Below are positions 1-6,767 of a DNA stretch of 64,000 bases, piece after piece. Made by a program: the position numbers and the translations under genes. The notes beneath the pieces are model-generated. The model made no database searches and had not been told where the DNA came from. It saw nothing but the letters and a program-made list of their open reading frames with translations. Origin of the DNA: Sphingomonas abietis (GTDB lineage: Bacteria > Pseudomonadota > Alphaproteobacteria > Sphingomonadales > Sphingomonadaceae); contig NZ_CP115174.1 in the NCBI RefSeq assembly GCF_027625475.1, positions 1,550,001-1,614,000 of the forward strand, given 5' to 3'. Numbering within the stretch: the stretch's first letter is position 1; each line of letters opens with the position of its first letter.

Positions 1-218
1 ATGATCAGCCGAGCGAGATCACCGGTGTGGCCGTCACGATCCGCGAAACGCTCGATCATAGTTTCGAGTAACCGGCGCTCGGCTTCTGCCAGGCGGACCG
101 CAGCGCTCGGCTTCGGCGGATTGGGAAAGGCGAAATCGCGGTCGGGGCCGGGGTGCAGTGACAGCACCGATGCCTCGCACGAATCCATTGTGCCAAAGCG
201 CGGGTCCCGGGCGCCCAT
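1..218 (-). CDS. Hypothetical phage protein, N-terminal part only (cut by window edge)
   Basis: An open frame of 72 codons starts at an ATG whose first bases overlap the stop of the clamp-like gene (TAATG arrangement) and runs off the left edge without a stop. The visible N-terminus contains a proline-rich stretch and then a charged segment (RLAEAERRLLETMIERF) that should form an amphipathic helix. I do not recognise the family. The overlap with the preceding gene and the absence of a gap make it the eighth visible member of the leftward phage operon. The frame is supported by coupling only, so the call is moderate. Confidence 0.55.
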   Translation of the reverse strand, partial: MGARDPRFGTMDSCEASVLSLHPGPDRDFAFPNPPKPSAAVRLAEAERRLLETMIERFADRDGHTGDLARLI

Positions 219-1363
219 TATGCCGCTACCCGCAGATGGTCGGCGACGAGCCGCAGCGGCGAGATCATCGCCTCGATGCCCGGAAGGGTCGGGCAGGTGA
301 CGACGGTCGGATCGAGCGGCCCGTCCATGCGCCACTCGATCGGCTCGTGACCGAACAGCGTGAGCGCATCGGTGACGAGCCGGACCTGAAAGCCGATCGC
401 CAGCGGCGGGCCTTCATAGGCGCCCTCGAGCACGACGCAGCCGACGTCCACGCCGTTGCCGGAGCGCCGGAACGCCGACACCTCGCACTGCGGGCCGAAA
501 TCGAACCGGATATCGCGCGTCTTGTCCGGTGCGACGAGCGCGACCAGCTCGATATCGTTGAGCAGCTTGCTCGCCGGCGCGCGGTATACCCGCGTCTTCC
601 CGGTGTGGAGCCGCTCGCGATAGGCGGGGAATTGTCCTTGGATCAGGTTCGACCCGACCCGGATGCGGTCGAACACCAGCTCGATCGCGCGCTGGTCGAT
701 CGTGACCTGGACGTCCTTGCCTTCCGGCAGGATCGCAGCGAGCAGGTCGGCCAGCGCCTCGGGCATGATGACGTTGGTGTCGATCCCGCCGTTGTTGCCG
801 ACCGCCGAATGGATGCGGTTGTCGTCCATGCCCACGAAGCTGAGGCTCTGGCCGTCACCCCTGAGCAGCACGCCACCCATGAAAGGGCGCTTGCTGTCGT
901 CGAGCACCGCCGGCGCCGCCGCGCGCAGGCCGCCGCGCATGGTATCGGCCGGGATCGTGTGGCGCGCACCGTCGAGCGGCGGGCGGACCGGCGCCATGTC
1001 GCGCGTCGAGCCCGCCATCTGCGACCGAAAGCGGCCGGCGCGGAATACGGTGACGCCGTCGCCGGCCTCGAGCACGATCTCGGCGCCCTCCGCCGCCTTC
1101 TGCGTGGCCGCGAGAAGGTTCGGGAGCGGCAGATACATTGTCGTGTCCCCGGGGCCGCAGGGGACGTCGACGGAGATGGTGATGTCCAGATTGGCCGAGG
1201 TGAGCGTCGCCACCCCCGACCACGTGCTGATCTTGATCAGCGCCAGGCCGAGCTGGTTCGGTTTGCCCGGCTCGCGATATTCGCGCTGCCACGGCCGAAC
1301 CTTGCCGATCAGGTTGAGGGCCGCGAGCAGCTCGTGGCGCGAGAAACTGATACGATCAGGCAT
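218..1363 (-). CDS. DNA polymerase III beta (sliding clamp) homologue, phage-borne
   Basis: This is a 381-residue protein with the length and repeated three-domain layout of bacterial beta clamps. Recognisable clamp features are the N-terminal start (RISFSRHELLAALNLIGKV), the middle-domain segment RPFMGGVLLRGDGQSL followed by VGMDDNRIHS, which corresponds to the GVLL plus ATDGHRL region of DnaN, the GQFPAYRE segment, and a C-terminal end resembling the family's P-M-R-L terminus (ISPLRL). The ATG at 1363 is chosen over an upstream in-frame ATG because it has an AAAGGA ribosome site and overlaps the preceding gene by only 8 bases. The gene lies in the leftward phage operon beside two methyltransferases, so it is probably a phage replication or repair clamp rather than the host dnaN. 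Host dnaN normally lies near dnaA or recF, neither of which is here. Confidence 0.75.
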   Translation of the reverse strand: MPDRISFSRHELLAALNLIGKVRPWQREYREPGKPNQLGLALIKISTWSGVATLTSANLDITISVDVPCGPGDTTMYLPLPNLLAATQKAAEGAEIVLEAGDGVTVFRAGRFRSQMAGSTRDMAPVRPPLDGARHTIPADTMRGGLRAAAPAVLDDSKRPFMGGVLLRGDGQSLSFVGMDDNRIHSAVGNNGGIDTNVIMPEALADLLAAILPEGKDVQVTIDQRAIELVFDRIRVGSNLIQGQFPAYRERLHTGKTRVYRAPASKLLNDIELVALVAPDKTRDIRFDFGPQCEVSAFRRSGNGVDVGCVVLEGAYEGPPLAIGFQVRLVTDALTLFGHEPIEWRMDGPLDPTVVTCPTLPGIEAMISPLRLVADHLRVAA

Positions 1364-1802
1364 CGTCGTTTCCTTTCGTGGTGGGAGGCGTGAAGCCGTT
1401 GCGTTGCGCAAGGGCGAGGAGTTCGTCGTCGGTGAGCCAGCGATCCCGGCCACGGACGTCCCAGCGGTTGGCGGGGCCATCGACGATACCAGCGCGCACG
1501 ACGACGTAGCCGCGGCGCTGGAGGTGCAGGCGGGCCCGTTCGATCAGGTTCGTCTCACGGGCGTGGCGGGCGGCGGCATCATCGAATTCCCGCTTGCCGA
1601 TCTGCCGGTCGAAGATCGCGCGCGTGATCCGCCCGGCCTTGCGCTCCGGCATCATTCCGGCGGCGATGTCCTTCTGGACGCGTGCGTTCTTCTGACGCTG
1701 CAGGCGCCGGATCCTGAATGCCTCCAGGTTGACCGGCGGCATCGCGCGGCTGTCGTGGGGATAATCCTCGGCCCACGAGCGGAAGGGTGGCCGGGTGCTC
1801 AT
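1356..1802 (-). CDS. Hypothetical phage protein
   Basis: This is a 148-residue basic protein of no family I recognise. It has an arginine- and lysine-rich first half and ends in acidic residues. The first 100 residues look helical (FRIRRLQRQKNARVQKDIAAG, then RHARETNLIERARLHLQRRGY). Its start overlaps the end of the MT-A70 methyltransferase gene by 4 bases and its end overlaps the clamp-like gene by 8, so it is translated as part of the same operon. DNA or nucleic-acid binding is possible from composition, but nothing more specific can be claimed. Confidence 0.6.
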   Translation of the reverse strand: MSTRPPFRSWAEDYPHDSRAMPPVNLEAFRIRRLQRQKNARVQKDIAAGMMPERKAGRITRAIFDRQIGKREFDDAAARHARETNLIERARLHLQRRGYVVVRAGIVDGPANRWDVRGRDRWLTDDELLALAQRNGFTPPTTKGNDDA

Positions 1803-2407
1803 GCCGCGACCCCGAATTTATCGGTCTGGTTCCCCCACACGGCCCAGCCTGGCCTGGCCTGGCGGGCAAAAAGCTCCAGCCTCGGCCCACCGACCAGTGC
1901 CTCGATCCGAGGATACTGCTCTTCTGGCTTCCGGCTGTGCTCCCGACGTGGCTCGATGATCGCCTGCCGGACGCCTTTCGAGATGCGCCGAGGTTTGCCG
2001 CGCGTGAAGAGCCAGCACGGCTCAATCTGCTTGCGGGTCCAGTAGCCGAACCCGATGCGGGGCTCCGCGACGTCGCCGGTGAACATGTCGATCTGGTCGG
2101 CGTCGAAAAGGCGCGACTTGAGCCAGTAGAAGGCATCCGTCTTGAACGAAAAGCCCCAGCTGGCAGCGAGCTCGATGGACTCCGCGAGGTGGCTACCGAC
2201 GACCCACATGAACAGAGCGCAGTCTTTCGCTGCGAGCATGCCAACCGGCAGCGCGGACATCTCCGCGAGGGTCATCGTGCGATAATGATCTTCCGCGCAC
2301 CGGTGCGGCGTCATGTTCTCGCCGGAGAAGGTCTTGAACGCCCATGGCGGGTCAGCGAGGATGCAGCCGAACGGCCAGGAGGCATCCGAGGGGGCGATGA
2401 CGCTCAC
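1799..2407 (-). CDS. MT-A70 family adenine N6-methyltransferase
   Basis: The 202-residue protein carries the DPPW catalytic motif of the MT-A70 family (ILADPPWAF, residues about 16 to 24). It also has downstream elements usual in phage members: a CALFMWVVGSHL strand-helix segment, a WLKSR segment, and GYWTRKQIEPCWLFTRGKP near the SAM-binding end. Such proteins methylate adenine at N6 in DNA and act as orphan methyltransferases in phages, protecting phage DNA from host restriction or altering gene expression. No partner restriction nuclease is adjacent. Four-base overlaps with both neighbours show operon coupling. The length is typical of the phage subgroup. Confidence 0.88.
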   Translation of the reverse strand: MSVIAPSDASWPFGCILADPPWAFKTFSGENMTPHRCAEDHYRTMTLAEMSALPVGMLAAKDCALFMWVVGSHLAESIELAASWGFSFKTDAFYWLKSRLFDADQIDMFTGDVAEPRIGFGYWTRKQIEPCWLFTRGKPRRISKGVRQAIIEPRREHSRKPEEQYPRIEALVGGPRLELFARQARPGWAVWGNQTDKFGVAA

Positions 2408-3228
2408 CGTTTGGTCGCCACGACCAGGCGCGCGCCGACCATCGTGCCGGATTCCTTGAACGTGCCGGCGGGCAGGTTCTCGACGCGAGCGCCGATATTA
2501 CCCAGCCACATCCGGAAGTCCTGGCTGGCGCGATCGGCTGCGAAGAAAGCGTGCTCGCCCATAATCGCTGCCATCCGGCCGCCGGGCGCGAGAAAGTCCC
2601 ATGCCCGCCGGACGTGCCGCACATCTTTCCCGCCCGAGAACGGCGGGTTCATCAGGACGACCGTGATCGGCGCTCGCACGGCGGGCTGCCAGTCGAGGAA
2701 GTCTGCATTCCAAACCCCGGCGCCGTGCCGGCCGTGGAGCACTTCGCTGAGATTTTCCGCCAAGCGGGCATCGATCTCGACGGCGCTGATGAAGCAGCCG
2801 ATCTCCATCGGTAGGCCGAGCAGTGAGCCAGCCCCCGCCGACGGCTCAAGCACATGATCATCCGCGCGGAGATCGACCTCGTCGCACATCCGTGCGGCGA
2901 TCAGCGCGGGCGTGAAGAACTGCTCGTTGGTCTTCTTCACGTCGATCGCGATCCCGCCGTCGAGGGAAGCCGCGATTTCGTCGGCGATCGGCCGATCGAA
3001 CACGTGAGCGGCCTTCGATCGGTTCCACTTGCCGCCGAGCGCCTTCAGCGTCTTATCGACGGCGTCGTAGAGGGGGCGCTCCAGCTTGCCGCCGGGCAGC
3101 CGCAGCATCGCGCCGTCGATCTCCGACCGGCGGAGCACGTCGCTGACCTCCGGCGTGATCTTCACGCCGCGGGCGCGCACTTTTCCTGCCGCGCCGACGG
3201 ACGTCGACGCGCTCACTGCATTCGTCAT
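2404..3228 (-). CDS. Class I SAM-dependent DNA methyltransferase (N6-adenine type)
   Basis: This is a 274-residue protein. Residues about 20 to 95 form an N-terminal extension without a family I recognise. From about residue 120 it carries a methyltransferase fold: motif I LEPSAGAGSLLG, an acidic ribose-binding strand (SAVEIDARL) and the catalytic motif IV NPPFSGG, which is the N-P-P-F form used by gamma-type N6-adenine DNA methyltransferases. The segment NEQFFTPALIAARMC before motif I is the Q-F-F/Y-T-P signature seen in HsdM-like and related enzymes. A GGGGAG ribosome site lies 7 bases before the ATG. It is the second DNA methyltransferase in the operon, directly next to the MT-A70 gene, and no restriction enzyme or specificity subunit is visible. 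Confidence 0.83.
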   Translation of the reverse strand: MTNAVSASTSVGAAGKVRARGVKITPEVSDVLRRSEIDGAMLRLPGGKLERPLYDAVDKTLKALGGKWNRSKAAHVFDRPIADEIAASLDGGIAIDVKKTNEQFFTPALIAARMCDEVDLRADDHVLEPSAGAGSLLGLPMEIGCFISAVEIDARLAENLSEVLHGRHGAGVWNADFLDWQPAVRAPITVVLMNPPFSGGKDVRHVRRAWDFLAPGGRMAAIMGEHAFFAADRASQDFRMWLGNIGARVENLPAGTFKESGTMVGARLVVATKR

Positions 3229-3250
3229 GTCAAAACTCCCCGGGGCGTCG

Positions 3251-3580
3251 TCAGCCCGTGTGTTCGGTCCTCAGATCGGCCGACTGGCCGGCAAACTCGT
3301 TGATGGGTTCGGGCAACAGCGCGCCGCGGCGTCGCTGCGCGCGGGTGCGGTTGCCCTGCGCCACCGCGCGGGAGCGCGTCCGCGTGATCGCATGCAGCTC
3401 GCGCCGCGCCTCATCCCGCTGGTCGAGCAGGTTGCGGATCCGCGTATCGAGAATGGTCAGGCGGCGGGCCTTGTCGAGCGCGGCGGCGCGCCAGGACGCG
3501 GCGATCATCCACGCGGCGACGCAACCCACGGTGCTTGTGAACGCCACGCCGGCGGCGAGGGATGTGGCCAGCCCGATCAT
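3251..3580 (-). CDS. Small membrane-anchored phage protein
   Basis: The 109-residue product opens with one hydrophobic segment (residues 1 to about 28, GLATSLAAGVAF then VGCVAAWMIAASW) and continues as a basic, arginine-rich helix that could form a short coiled coil. The pattern is compatible with a bitopic inner-membrane protein with a cytoplasmic basic tail. No family is recognised. Its start overlaps the stop of the upstream gene by 4 bases, and 22 bases separate it from the next methyltransferase gene. The assignment rests on coupling and on the absence of a competing frame. Confidence 0.55.
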   Translation of the reverse strand: MIGLATSLAAGVAFTSTVGCVAAWMIAASWRAAALDKARRLTILDTRIRNLLDQRDEARRELHAITRTRSRAVAQGNRTRAQRRRGALLPEPINEFAGQSADLRTEHTG

Positions 3581-4047
3581 TGCCGCAGGCTCGCCAAAAT
3601 TGCGCCTCGGGTCATCATCCGTGTCCCGACTTCCGGGAGGATCAGGATCTCGTCGGCGTCGAATTCTCCGTCCAGCGCCGCCCGGGTGACGGTGGCATTG
3701 TCATCCGCATTGTCCGCCGCAAGGGCGTGCGGATCGATCGCCCCCGCGTTAGGGAGCAGGAAGGCGCCTTGACCGGCGAGGGAGAGGCGGGCCGCCGTGA
3801 AGTCGGGGCCGAGGAACAGTTCCAGCGTGGTCAGCGCCTCAAGCGGCAGGGGCCGGTAATGCTCGGACGTCGGCGCGCACAGGGCGCACTCGATAACCCG
3901 GTCCTTAATTCCGGTACCATTTGACAGCTCCTTCACGCTGTAGCGCCGGCCGCGACCGACGTAGAGCGCCAGCGCCTTCCGGATAGCCTCGCCCACCTGT
4001 TCGCGGGAAACGAGGGGCTCGATGTTCGCTGACGGATAAACGCTCAT
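3577..4047 (-). CDS. Hypothetical phage protein, possible DNA-binding regulator
   Basis: This is a 156-residue acidic protein. Residues about 12 to 55 (SREQVGEAIRKALALYVGRG then YSVKELSNGTGIKDRVIECAL) look like a helix-turn-helix segment in which a short loop precedes a recognition helix. The remainder is acidic with no domain I recognise. The arrangement (HTH-like N-terminus followed by a leucine-rich patch) is common in small phage regulators, but that is inference. It overlaps its upstream neighbour by 4 bases and its downstream neighbour by 4 bases. Confidence 0.58.
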   Translation of the reverse strand: MSVYPSANIEPLVSREQVGEAIRKALALYVGRGRRYSVKELSNGTGIKDRVIECALCAPTSEHYRPLPLEALTTLELFLGPDFTAARLSLAGQGAFLLPNAGAIDPHALAADNADDNATVTRAALDGEFDADEILILPEVGTRMMTRGAILASLRQ

Positions 4048-4238
4048 GCCGCATTGACCCTTTCATGGACGGAACGATCAGACAGTTGGCAGCCGGTTTC
4101 GCGGCAGCGAAGCGCCTTCGGGCTGCCTGCTGCGTTCCCACAGGTGCCGCACACGGCGATCGCGCACATACGATCGCGCGTCGGGCAACTGGGGACGAAG
4201 GCCAGCGGGATTGCATGAGGGGCGAGGAGGCCGATCAT
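4044..4238 (-). CDS. Small cysteine-rich protein, first gene of the leftward operon
   Basis: The 64-residue product has several cysteines, including CGTCG and a later C..C pair (CRETGC), so it may bind a metal as a small zinc ribbon. No family is recognised. The ATG is preceded by a strong GGAAGGGCGG sequence at 8 bases. It heads the operon that reads leftward into the methyltransferases and the clamp. The 92 bases upstream hold the first of two duplicated promoter-like modules and separate it from a rightward small gene. Confidence 0.5.
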   Translation of the reverse strand: MIGLLAPHAIPLAFVPSCPTRDRMCAIAVCGTCGNAAGSPKALRCRETGCQLSDRSVHERVNAA

Positions 4239-4264
4239 ATCAGCACCGCCCTTCCGGGGCCGGA

Positions 4265-4293
4265 CTCGACGTCCGACCCCTTCCGGCTATCGT
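4265..4293 (+). promoter_or_regulatory. Promoter-like module A (copy 1 of a duplicated divergent spacer)
   Basis: CTCGAC, 17 bases, then TATCGT can be read as -35 and -10 elements pointing right, with the ATG of the small gene at 4331 about 37 bases further on. The box CCCCTTCCGGCTA-YY-GTGG covering the -10 is repeated almost exactly at 4865 to 4884. An imperfect hairpin (GGGGCCGGAC, 5-base loop, GTCCGACCCC) covers the upstream half. Promoter activity is inferred; the duplication is seen directly. Confidence 0.45.
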
Positions 4294-4330
4294 GGTTGCT
4301 GCAACACCACAACGAAGGGAATGACGACAG

Positions 4331-4681
4331 ATGGCCGACGAGCCGAAATCACTCGGAGACCGATTGCGAGATCTCGAGAAGCGCGTTGCCATCCTCCAAG
4401 GGGATGTCGCGCACCTCAAGGCCGAGCGCGATTTCGCTGACGTCATGTTCGAACATGTCGTCACGCCATCGATCCTTCTGTTGGCAGGGAATGGCTTTCG
4501 GCGCGATCTCGCGAATATGTTCCTGCGCGCTTCGCAAGAAATCGCTGAAAGCGACCGAGTGGACGAACTTCTCCGCGATTTCCGAGCGGAGTGGCTTCAG
4601 GGGTGGCTTCAGCAAATCGAAGCTGCACCCCCATGGCACACGCCGACACACGAAGATCGACATCCCGATCTCTATCCATGA
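4331..4681 (+). CDS. Hypothetical phage protein with N-terminal coiled coil
   Basis: This is a 116-residue acidic protein. Residues 6 to 35 (LGDRLRDLEKRVAILQGDVA and on) have heptad spacing and should form a coiled coil. The rest is helical. No family is recognised. GAAGGGA lies about 10 bases before the ATG, and promoter-like module A is upstream. The last two thirds overlap the leftward gene at 4461 to 4817 in antisense, so one of the two may be shorter than shown or not expressed at the same time. Confidence 0.5.
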   Translation: MADEPKSLGDRLRDLEKRVAILQGDVAHLKAERDFADVMFEHVVTPSILLLAGNGFRRDLANMFLRASQEIAESDRVDELLRDFRAEWLQGWLQQIEAAPPWHTPTHEDRHPDLYP

Positions 4682-4817
4682 TCGCAAGCGTCGAGGCTTC
4701 CCATGCGGCGATGCGTTCCACGATCATCTCGCGGATCCGCGCTTCCTGCTCAGCCGTGAAAGGCTGAGGCTTGGGGCAAGGGAGGCCTCGGGCGATCCAA
4801 CGGGGAAGACGGGCCAT
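4461..4817 (-). CDS. Hypothetical phage protein (antisense overlap with neighbour)
   Basis: The frame encodes 118 residues. The first 65 look like a genuine protein (FTAEQEARIREMIVERIAAW), while the tail is low-complexity and lies antisense to the rightward coiled-coil gene. The start is well supported: GAGGAGG sits 8 to 9 bases before the ATG, and the 94-base upstream spacer has the second copy of the duplicated promoter-like module. No family is recognised. Confidence 0.45.
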   Translation of the reverse strand: MARLPRWIARGLPCPKPQPFTAEQEARIREMIVERIAAWEASTLAIMDRDRDVDLRVSACAMGVQLRFAEATPEATPLGNRGEVRPLGRFQRFLAKRAGTYSRDRAESHSLPTEGSMA

Positions 4818-4853
4818 TATGCTGCCTCCTCTTGGGCGCCATCCGGGGACTGG

Positions 4854-4882
4854 CTTGCGGCCAGCCCCCTTCCGGCTACTGT
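4854..4882 (+). promoter_or_regulatory. Promoter-like module B (copy 2 of the duplicated divergent spacer)
   Basis: CTTGCG, 17 bases, then TACTGT read rightward, with the same TTCCGGCTA box over the -10 as module A and an imperfect hairpin (GGGGACTGGC, TTGC, GGCCAGCCCC) over its upstream part. The downstream gene starts at 4912 with an AGGAG site. Module B sits between a leftward gene (start 4817) and a rightward gene (4912), exactly as module A sits between 4238 and 4331. Confidence 0.45.
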
Positions 4883-4911
4883 GGGGGTGTCACCATCCAC
4901 AGGAGTTGAGG

Positions 4912-5139
4912 ATGTCGCAGGAAGAAGAGATTGCGAGCATTCACACCGTTTACGCGCGGATGACATCGGATCTTCTACTCGCCCTAGTCGACCGAAACAT
5001 TCTTCCGAAGGCGGACGGGCAGAGGCTCGTAAAAGAGGCGAAGGCCCTCCTGTCGCTCTCTCCTGTTCAAGGGGAGTTGACCGCAACGGCGATGCAGGGC
5101 CTGGAAAGGCTTGCGACATCGATCGCGTCGATGCCTTAG
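4912..5139 (+). CDS. Small hypothetical phage protein
   Basis: The 75-residue product starts at the ATG following AGGAG at 4901 to 4905. The longer in-frame start further upstream lies inside the promoter-like module and is not favoured. The sequence is mainly helical and acidic to neutral (EEEIASIHTVYARM, LVKEAKALLSL). No domain is recognised. It converges with the Cro-like gene, 43 bases from its end. Confidence 0.5.
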   Translation: MSQEEEIASIHTVYARMTSDLLLALVDRNILPKADGQRLVKEAKALLSLSPVQGELTATAMQGLERLATSIASMP

Positions 5140-5182
5140 GGCCCAAGGCCAACTTGAAGAATGCGATCGCGGCGGGCGACAT

Positions 5183-5401
5183 CTATGCTGCCTCGCTCTG
5201 TCCGGAAGACGAACCAGGAAAATCGGACGGTTTAAGTGAGGCGCCGACACGCCTTGCCAGCGCCAAAAGACTAGGTTGGCGCCAGGACGGAATGCGGCCG
5301 CTCGTCTTCCAACTCGACACCGTTGAGGGGGTTAGCGAAAGACCGGCGGCAACTGCGCTGGTCCCGCCGAGACTGTCGATGATGGCGCTGGCTGTCTGCA
5401 T
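5183..5401 (-). CDS. Cro-like / YdaS-type helix-turn-helix antirepressor
   Basis: This is a 72-residue protein made almost wholly of one helix-turn-helix. Its core GGTSAVAAGLSLTPSTVSSW followed by IPSWRQPSLLALARR is the layout of YdaS or Cro proteins from lambdoid switches, where a glycine-rich first helix is followed by a serine- or tryptophan-containing recognition helix. It is divergent from the S24 repressor gene with only 48 bases between the two start codons. That gap holds a perfect inverted repeat (5409 to 5427) and an imperfect one that covers the repressor start codon. In phage switches of this layout the Cro protein competes with the repressor for these sites. Confidence 0.75.
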   Translation of the reverse strand: MQTASAIIDSLGGTSAVAAGLSLTPSTVSSWKTSGRIPSWRQPSLLALARRVGASLKPSDFPGSSSGQSEAA

Positions 5402-5408
5402 CTGCGCA

Positions 5409-5427
5409 AATTACGACAATCGTAATT
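5409..5427. promoter_or_regulatory. Probable repressor operator O1
   Basis: This is a perfect inverted repeat, AATTACG-N5-CGTAATT, centred at 5418 in the divergent spacer between the Cro-like and repressor genes. The same repeat recurs near 6774 in front of the rightward operon. A 19-base palindrome at this position is the expected binding site for the dimeric repressor and Cro. Confidence 0.7.
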
Positions 5428-5442
5428 CGTCGGCAAGAGGGA

Positions 5443-5461
5443 AATTACGATGTCCGTGATC
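5443..5461. promoter_or_regulatory. Probable weak repressor operator O2 over the repressor start codon
   Basis: A perfect left half AATTACG is followed, after 5 bases, by CGTGATC (5 of 7 matching CGTAATT). Its centre lies 34 bases, about three helical turns, from O1, and the ATG at 5450 lies inside it. Binding here would block repressor expression, which suggests autoregulation by inference. Confidence 0.5.
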
Positions 5462-6205
5462 GACGGGGCGTTACGGTTTTCGCAATGGTCCACTGTGCTT
5501 ACACATGATCAAATTCTTAACGAGATGATTCGCCAGCTGGCCGCGCGTTTGGTCATGGGGAAGGATGTCGCCGCCCTGCTTAACATCGCTCCTGCTCGTG
5601 TGACGGAGATGCGCAAAGGTGAGAGGCAGATACAGCCCAGAGAAATGGCGCCACTGGCAAAACTGCTCGGCCTTGCGGACACGGAGGCCGGAACGGAGCA
5701 TCTCCAAACAAATGCGGCGATTGTGCCCATGGAAGGGGCTTCTCTCGAAGAGCCGGATGAGAACCTTCCGGTCGTCGGCACAGGGCTCGGTGCTGCGAGG
5801 GAAGTCGATGGCGAGGCGATCGAGCAAACAATGCTGAATAGCGGCGACGTCATTGAGTATGTAGCGCGCCCTGCCATCTTGAAGCGCAAGCAAGTGGCCT
5901 ACGCACTATACGTTCAGGGATCCTCTATGCATCCAGCCCTCCCGGACGGGGAGATGGCTGTTGCATGTAAAGACATGCCTCTGAAAGCGGGCGATAATGT
6001 CGTGGTCTACCTACGCACGGCCAATCCCGAGATGGATGACGGGATGACTGCGAGGGCGGTGCTGGTAAAAGAGATGGTCCGTCGAACCGCTCGTTACGTC
6101 GAGCTGCGCCAATATCAGCCGTTCAAGGAATTCCGCATCGATATGGGTGAAATTCTGCGGCTCGACCGAATACTTACGCGGCATGAAATGCTGCAAACGC
6201 GCTAG
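5450..6205 (+). CDS. Phage repressor, HTH plus S24/LexA-type peptidase domain
   Basis: This is a 251-residue CI-type repressor. Residues about 20 to 75 form a helix-turn-helix (GKDVAALLNIAPARVTEMRK). After a linker, the C-terminal half carries the LexA/S24 fold, with the nucleophile in QGSSMHPALPDGE and the general-base lysine in AVLVKEMV. These residues cut the linker when RecA is activated, which predicts SOS induction. A possible cleavage region lies near GTGLGAA at about residue 108. AGAGG precedes the ATG by 9 bases. It maintains lysogeny, probably by binding the AATTACG repeats on both sides of the region. Confidence 0.88.
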   Translation: MSVIDGALRFSQWSTVLTHDQILNEMIRQLAARLVMGKDVAALLNIAPARVTEMRKGERQIQPREMAPLAKLLGLADTEAGTEHLQTNAAIVPMEGASLEEPDENLPVVGTGLGAAREVDGEAIEQTMLNSGDVIEYVARPAILKRKQVAYALYVQGSSMHPALPDGEMAVACKDMPLKAGDNVVVYLRTANPEMDDGMTARAVLVKEMVRRTARYVELRQYQPFKEFRIDMGEILRLDRILTRHEMLQTR

Positions 6206-6206
6206 A

Positions 6207-6701
6207 TCATCGCGCTGCGTCGACGTCTTTGCAAGTGGCCGCAACCCTGCGAAGAGCGTTTGCGGCGCTACCGACGCCAATAGTTGTAAGCTGCTCGGTG
6301 CCGCGATAGTCGTGCGTGCGCACAAGCATTTTGCGAGCTTTTACGATCTGCTCAAGAACCGCTGAGACTGATTCGGATTCGGTCGCAATTGCGTGGTCGT
6401 CCTGGTATGACCACTGATCCAGTTGCCCCTCGCCGCTGTCGAAGCGGAATTCAAAGTCCCGGTACTCCGAATCTGGAGAGTGTGGGCCTAAAAAATTGTC
6501 AGATATAAATTCAAGATAGACGCTTCCGGGGCCGGGCGCGTCACATTTGAACCCGATCCTGCCGCCAGCACCGCCGGCGAACGCTCGCGCTCGCACCTCG
6601 TCAGAGATCGGGTCTTTCGTTTGGGAATACTCCCAGTTTGATGGCGGCTGACGACCGGCGATTGACGCCGCTATCAGAACGAGTGATCCGACCCAGCTCA
6701 A
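6207..6701 (-). CDS. Small secreted protein, VasI/TagO-like pattern (probable lysogenic cargo)
   Basis: From a TTG start with a GGGGAGAAG ribosome site, the 164-residue product begins with a short hydrophobic signal (WVGSLVLIAASIAG). It continues with WEYSQTKDPISDEVRA, a GFKCDAP strand, a FRFDSGEG strand, a tryptophan, and a final helix ending in a cysteine. This order of W, DP..D, C, R-D, W and a terminal C is that of VasI/TagO-like small periplasmic proteins found with type VI systems and in prophages, though the match is by pattern only. A longer in-frame ATG at 6830 would overlap the divergent gene start and the operators, so it is not used. The gene is a single leftward unit beside the repressor, the usual place for genes expressed in the lysogen. 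Confidence 0.55.
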   Translation of the reverse strand: MSWVGSLVLIAASIAGRQPPSNWEYSQTKDPISDEVRARAFAGGAGGRIGFKCDAPGPGSVYLEFISDNFLGPHSPDSEYRDFEFRFDSGEGQLDQWSYQDDHAIATESESVSAVLEQIVKARKMLVRTHDYRGTEQLTTIGVGSAANALRRVAATCKDVDAAR

Positions 6702-6748
6702 GCTCTTCTCCCCCTCTGCACGATGTACCGAAGGCTCGCCCGTAAAAA

Positions 6749-6767
6749 AATTACGGAATCCGTATTG
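6749..6767. promoter_or_regulatory. Probable repressor operator O3 (one imperfect half)
   Basis: AATTACG-N5-CGTATTG is centred at 6758, immediately before and overlapping the -35 of the rightward promoter. The left half is perfect and the right half matches CGTAATT at four of its seven positions, the first four (CGTA). It is 25 bases from O4. Confidence 0.55.

Noticed and set aside
1..300. Rightward open frame of 99 codons at the left edge
   Set aside because: It is an arginine-rich shadow of the leftward partial gene and the clamp gene; the leftward frame has a coupled start.
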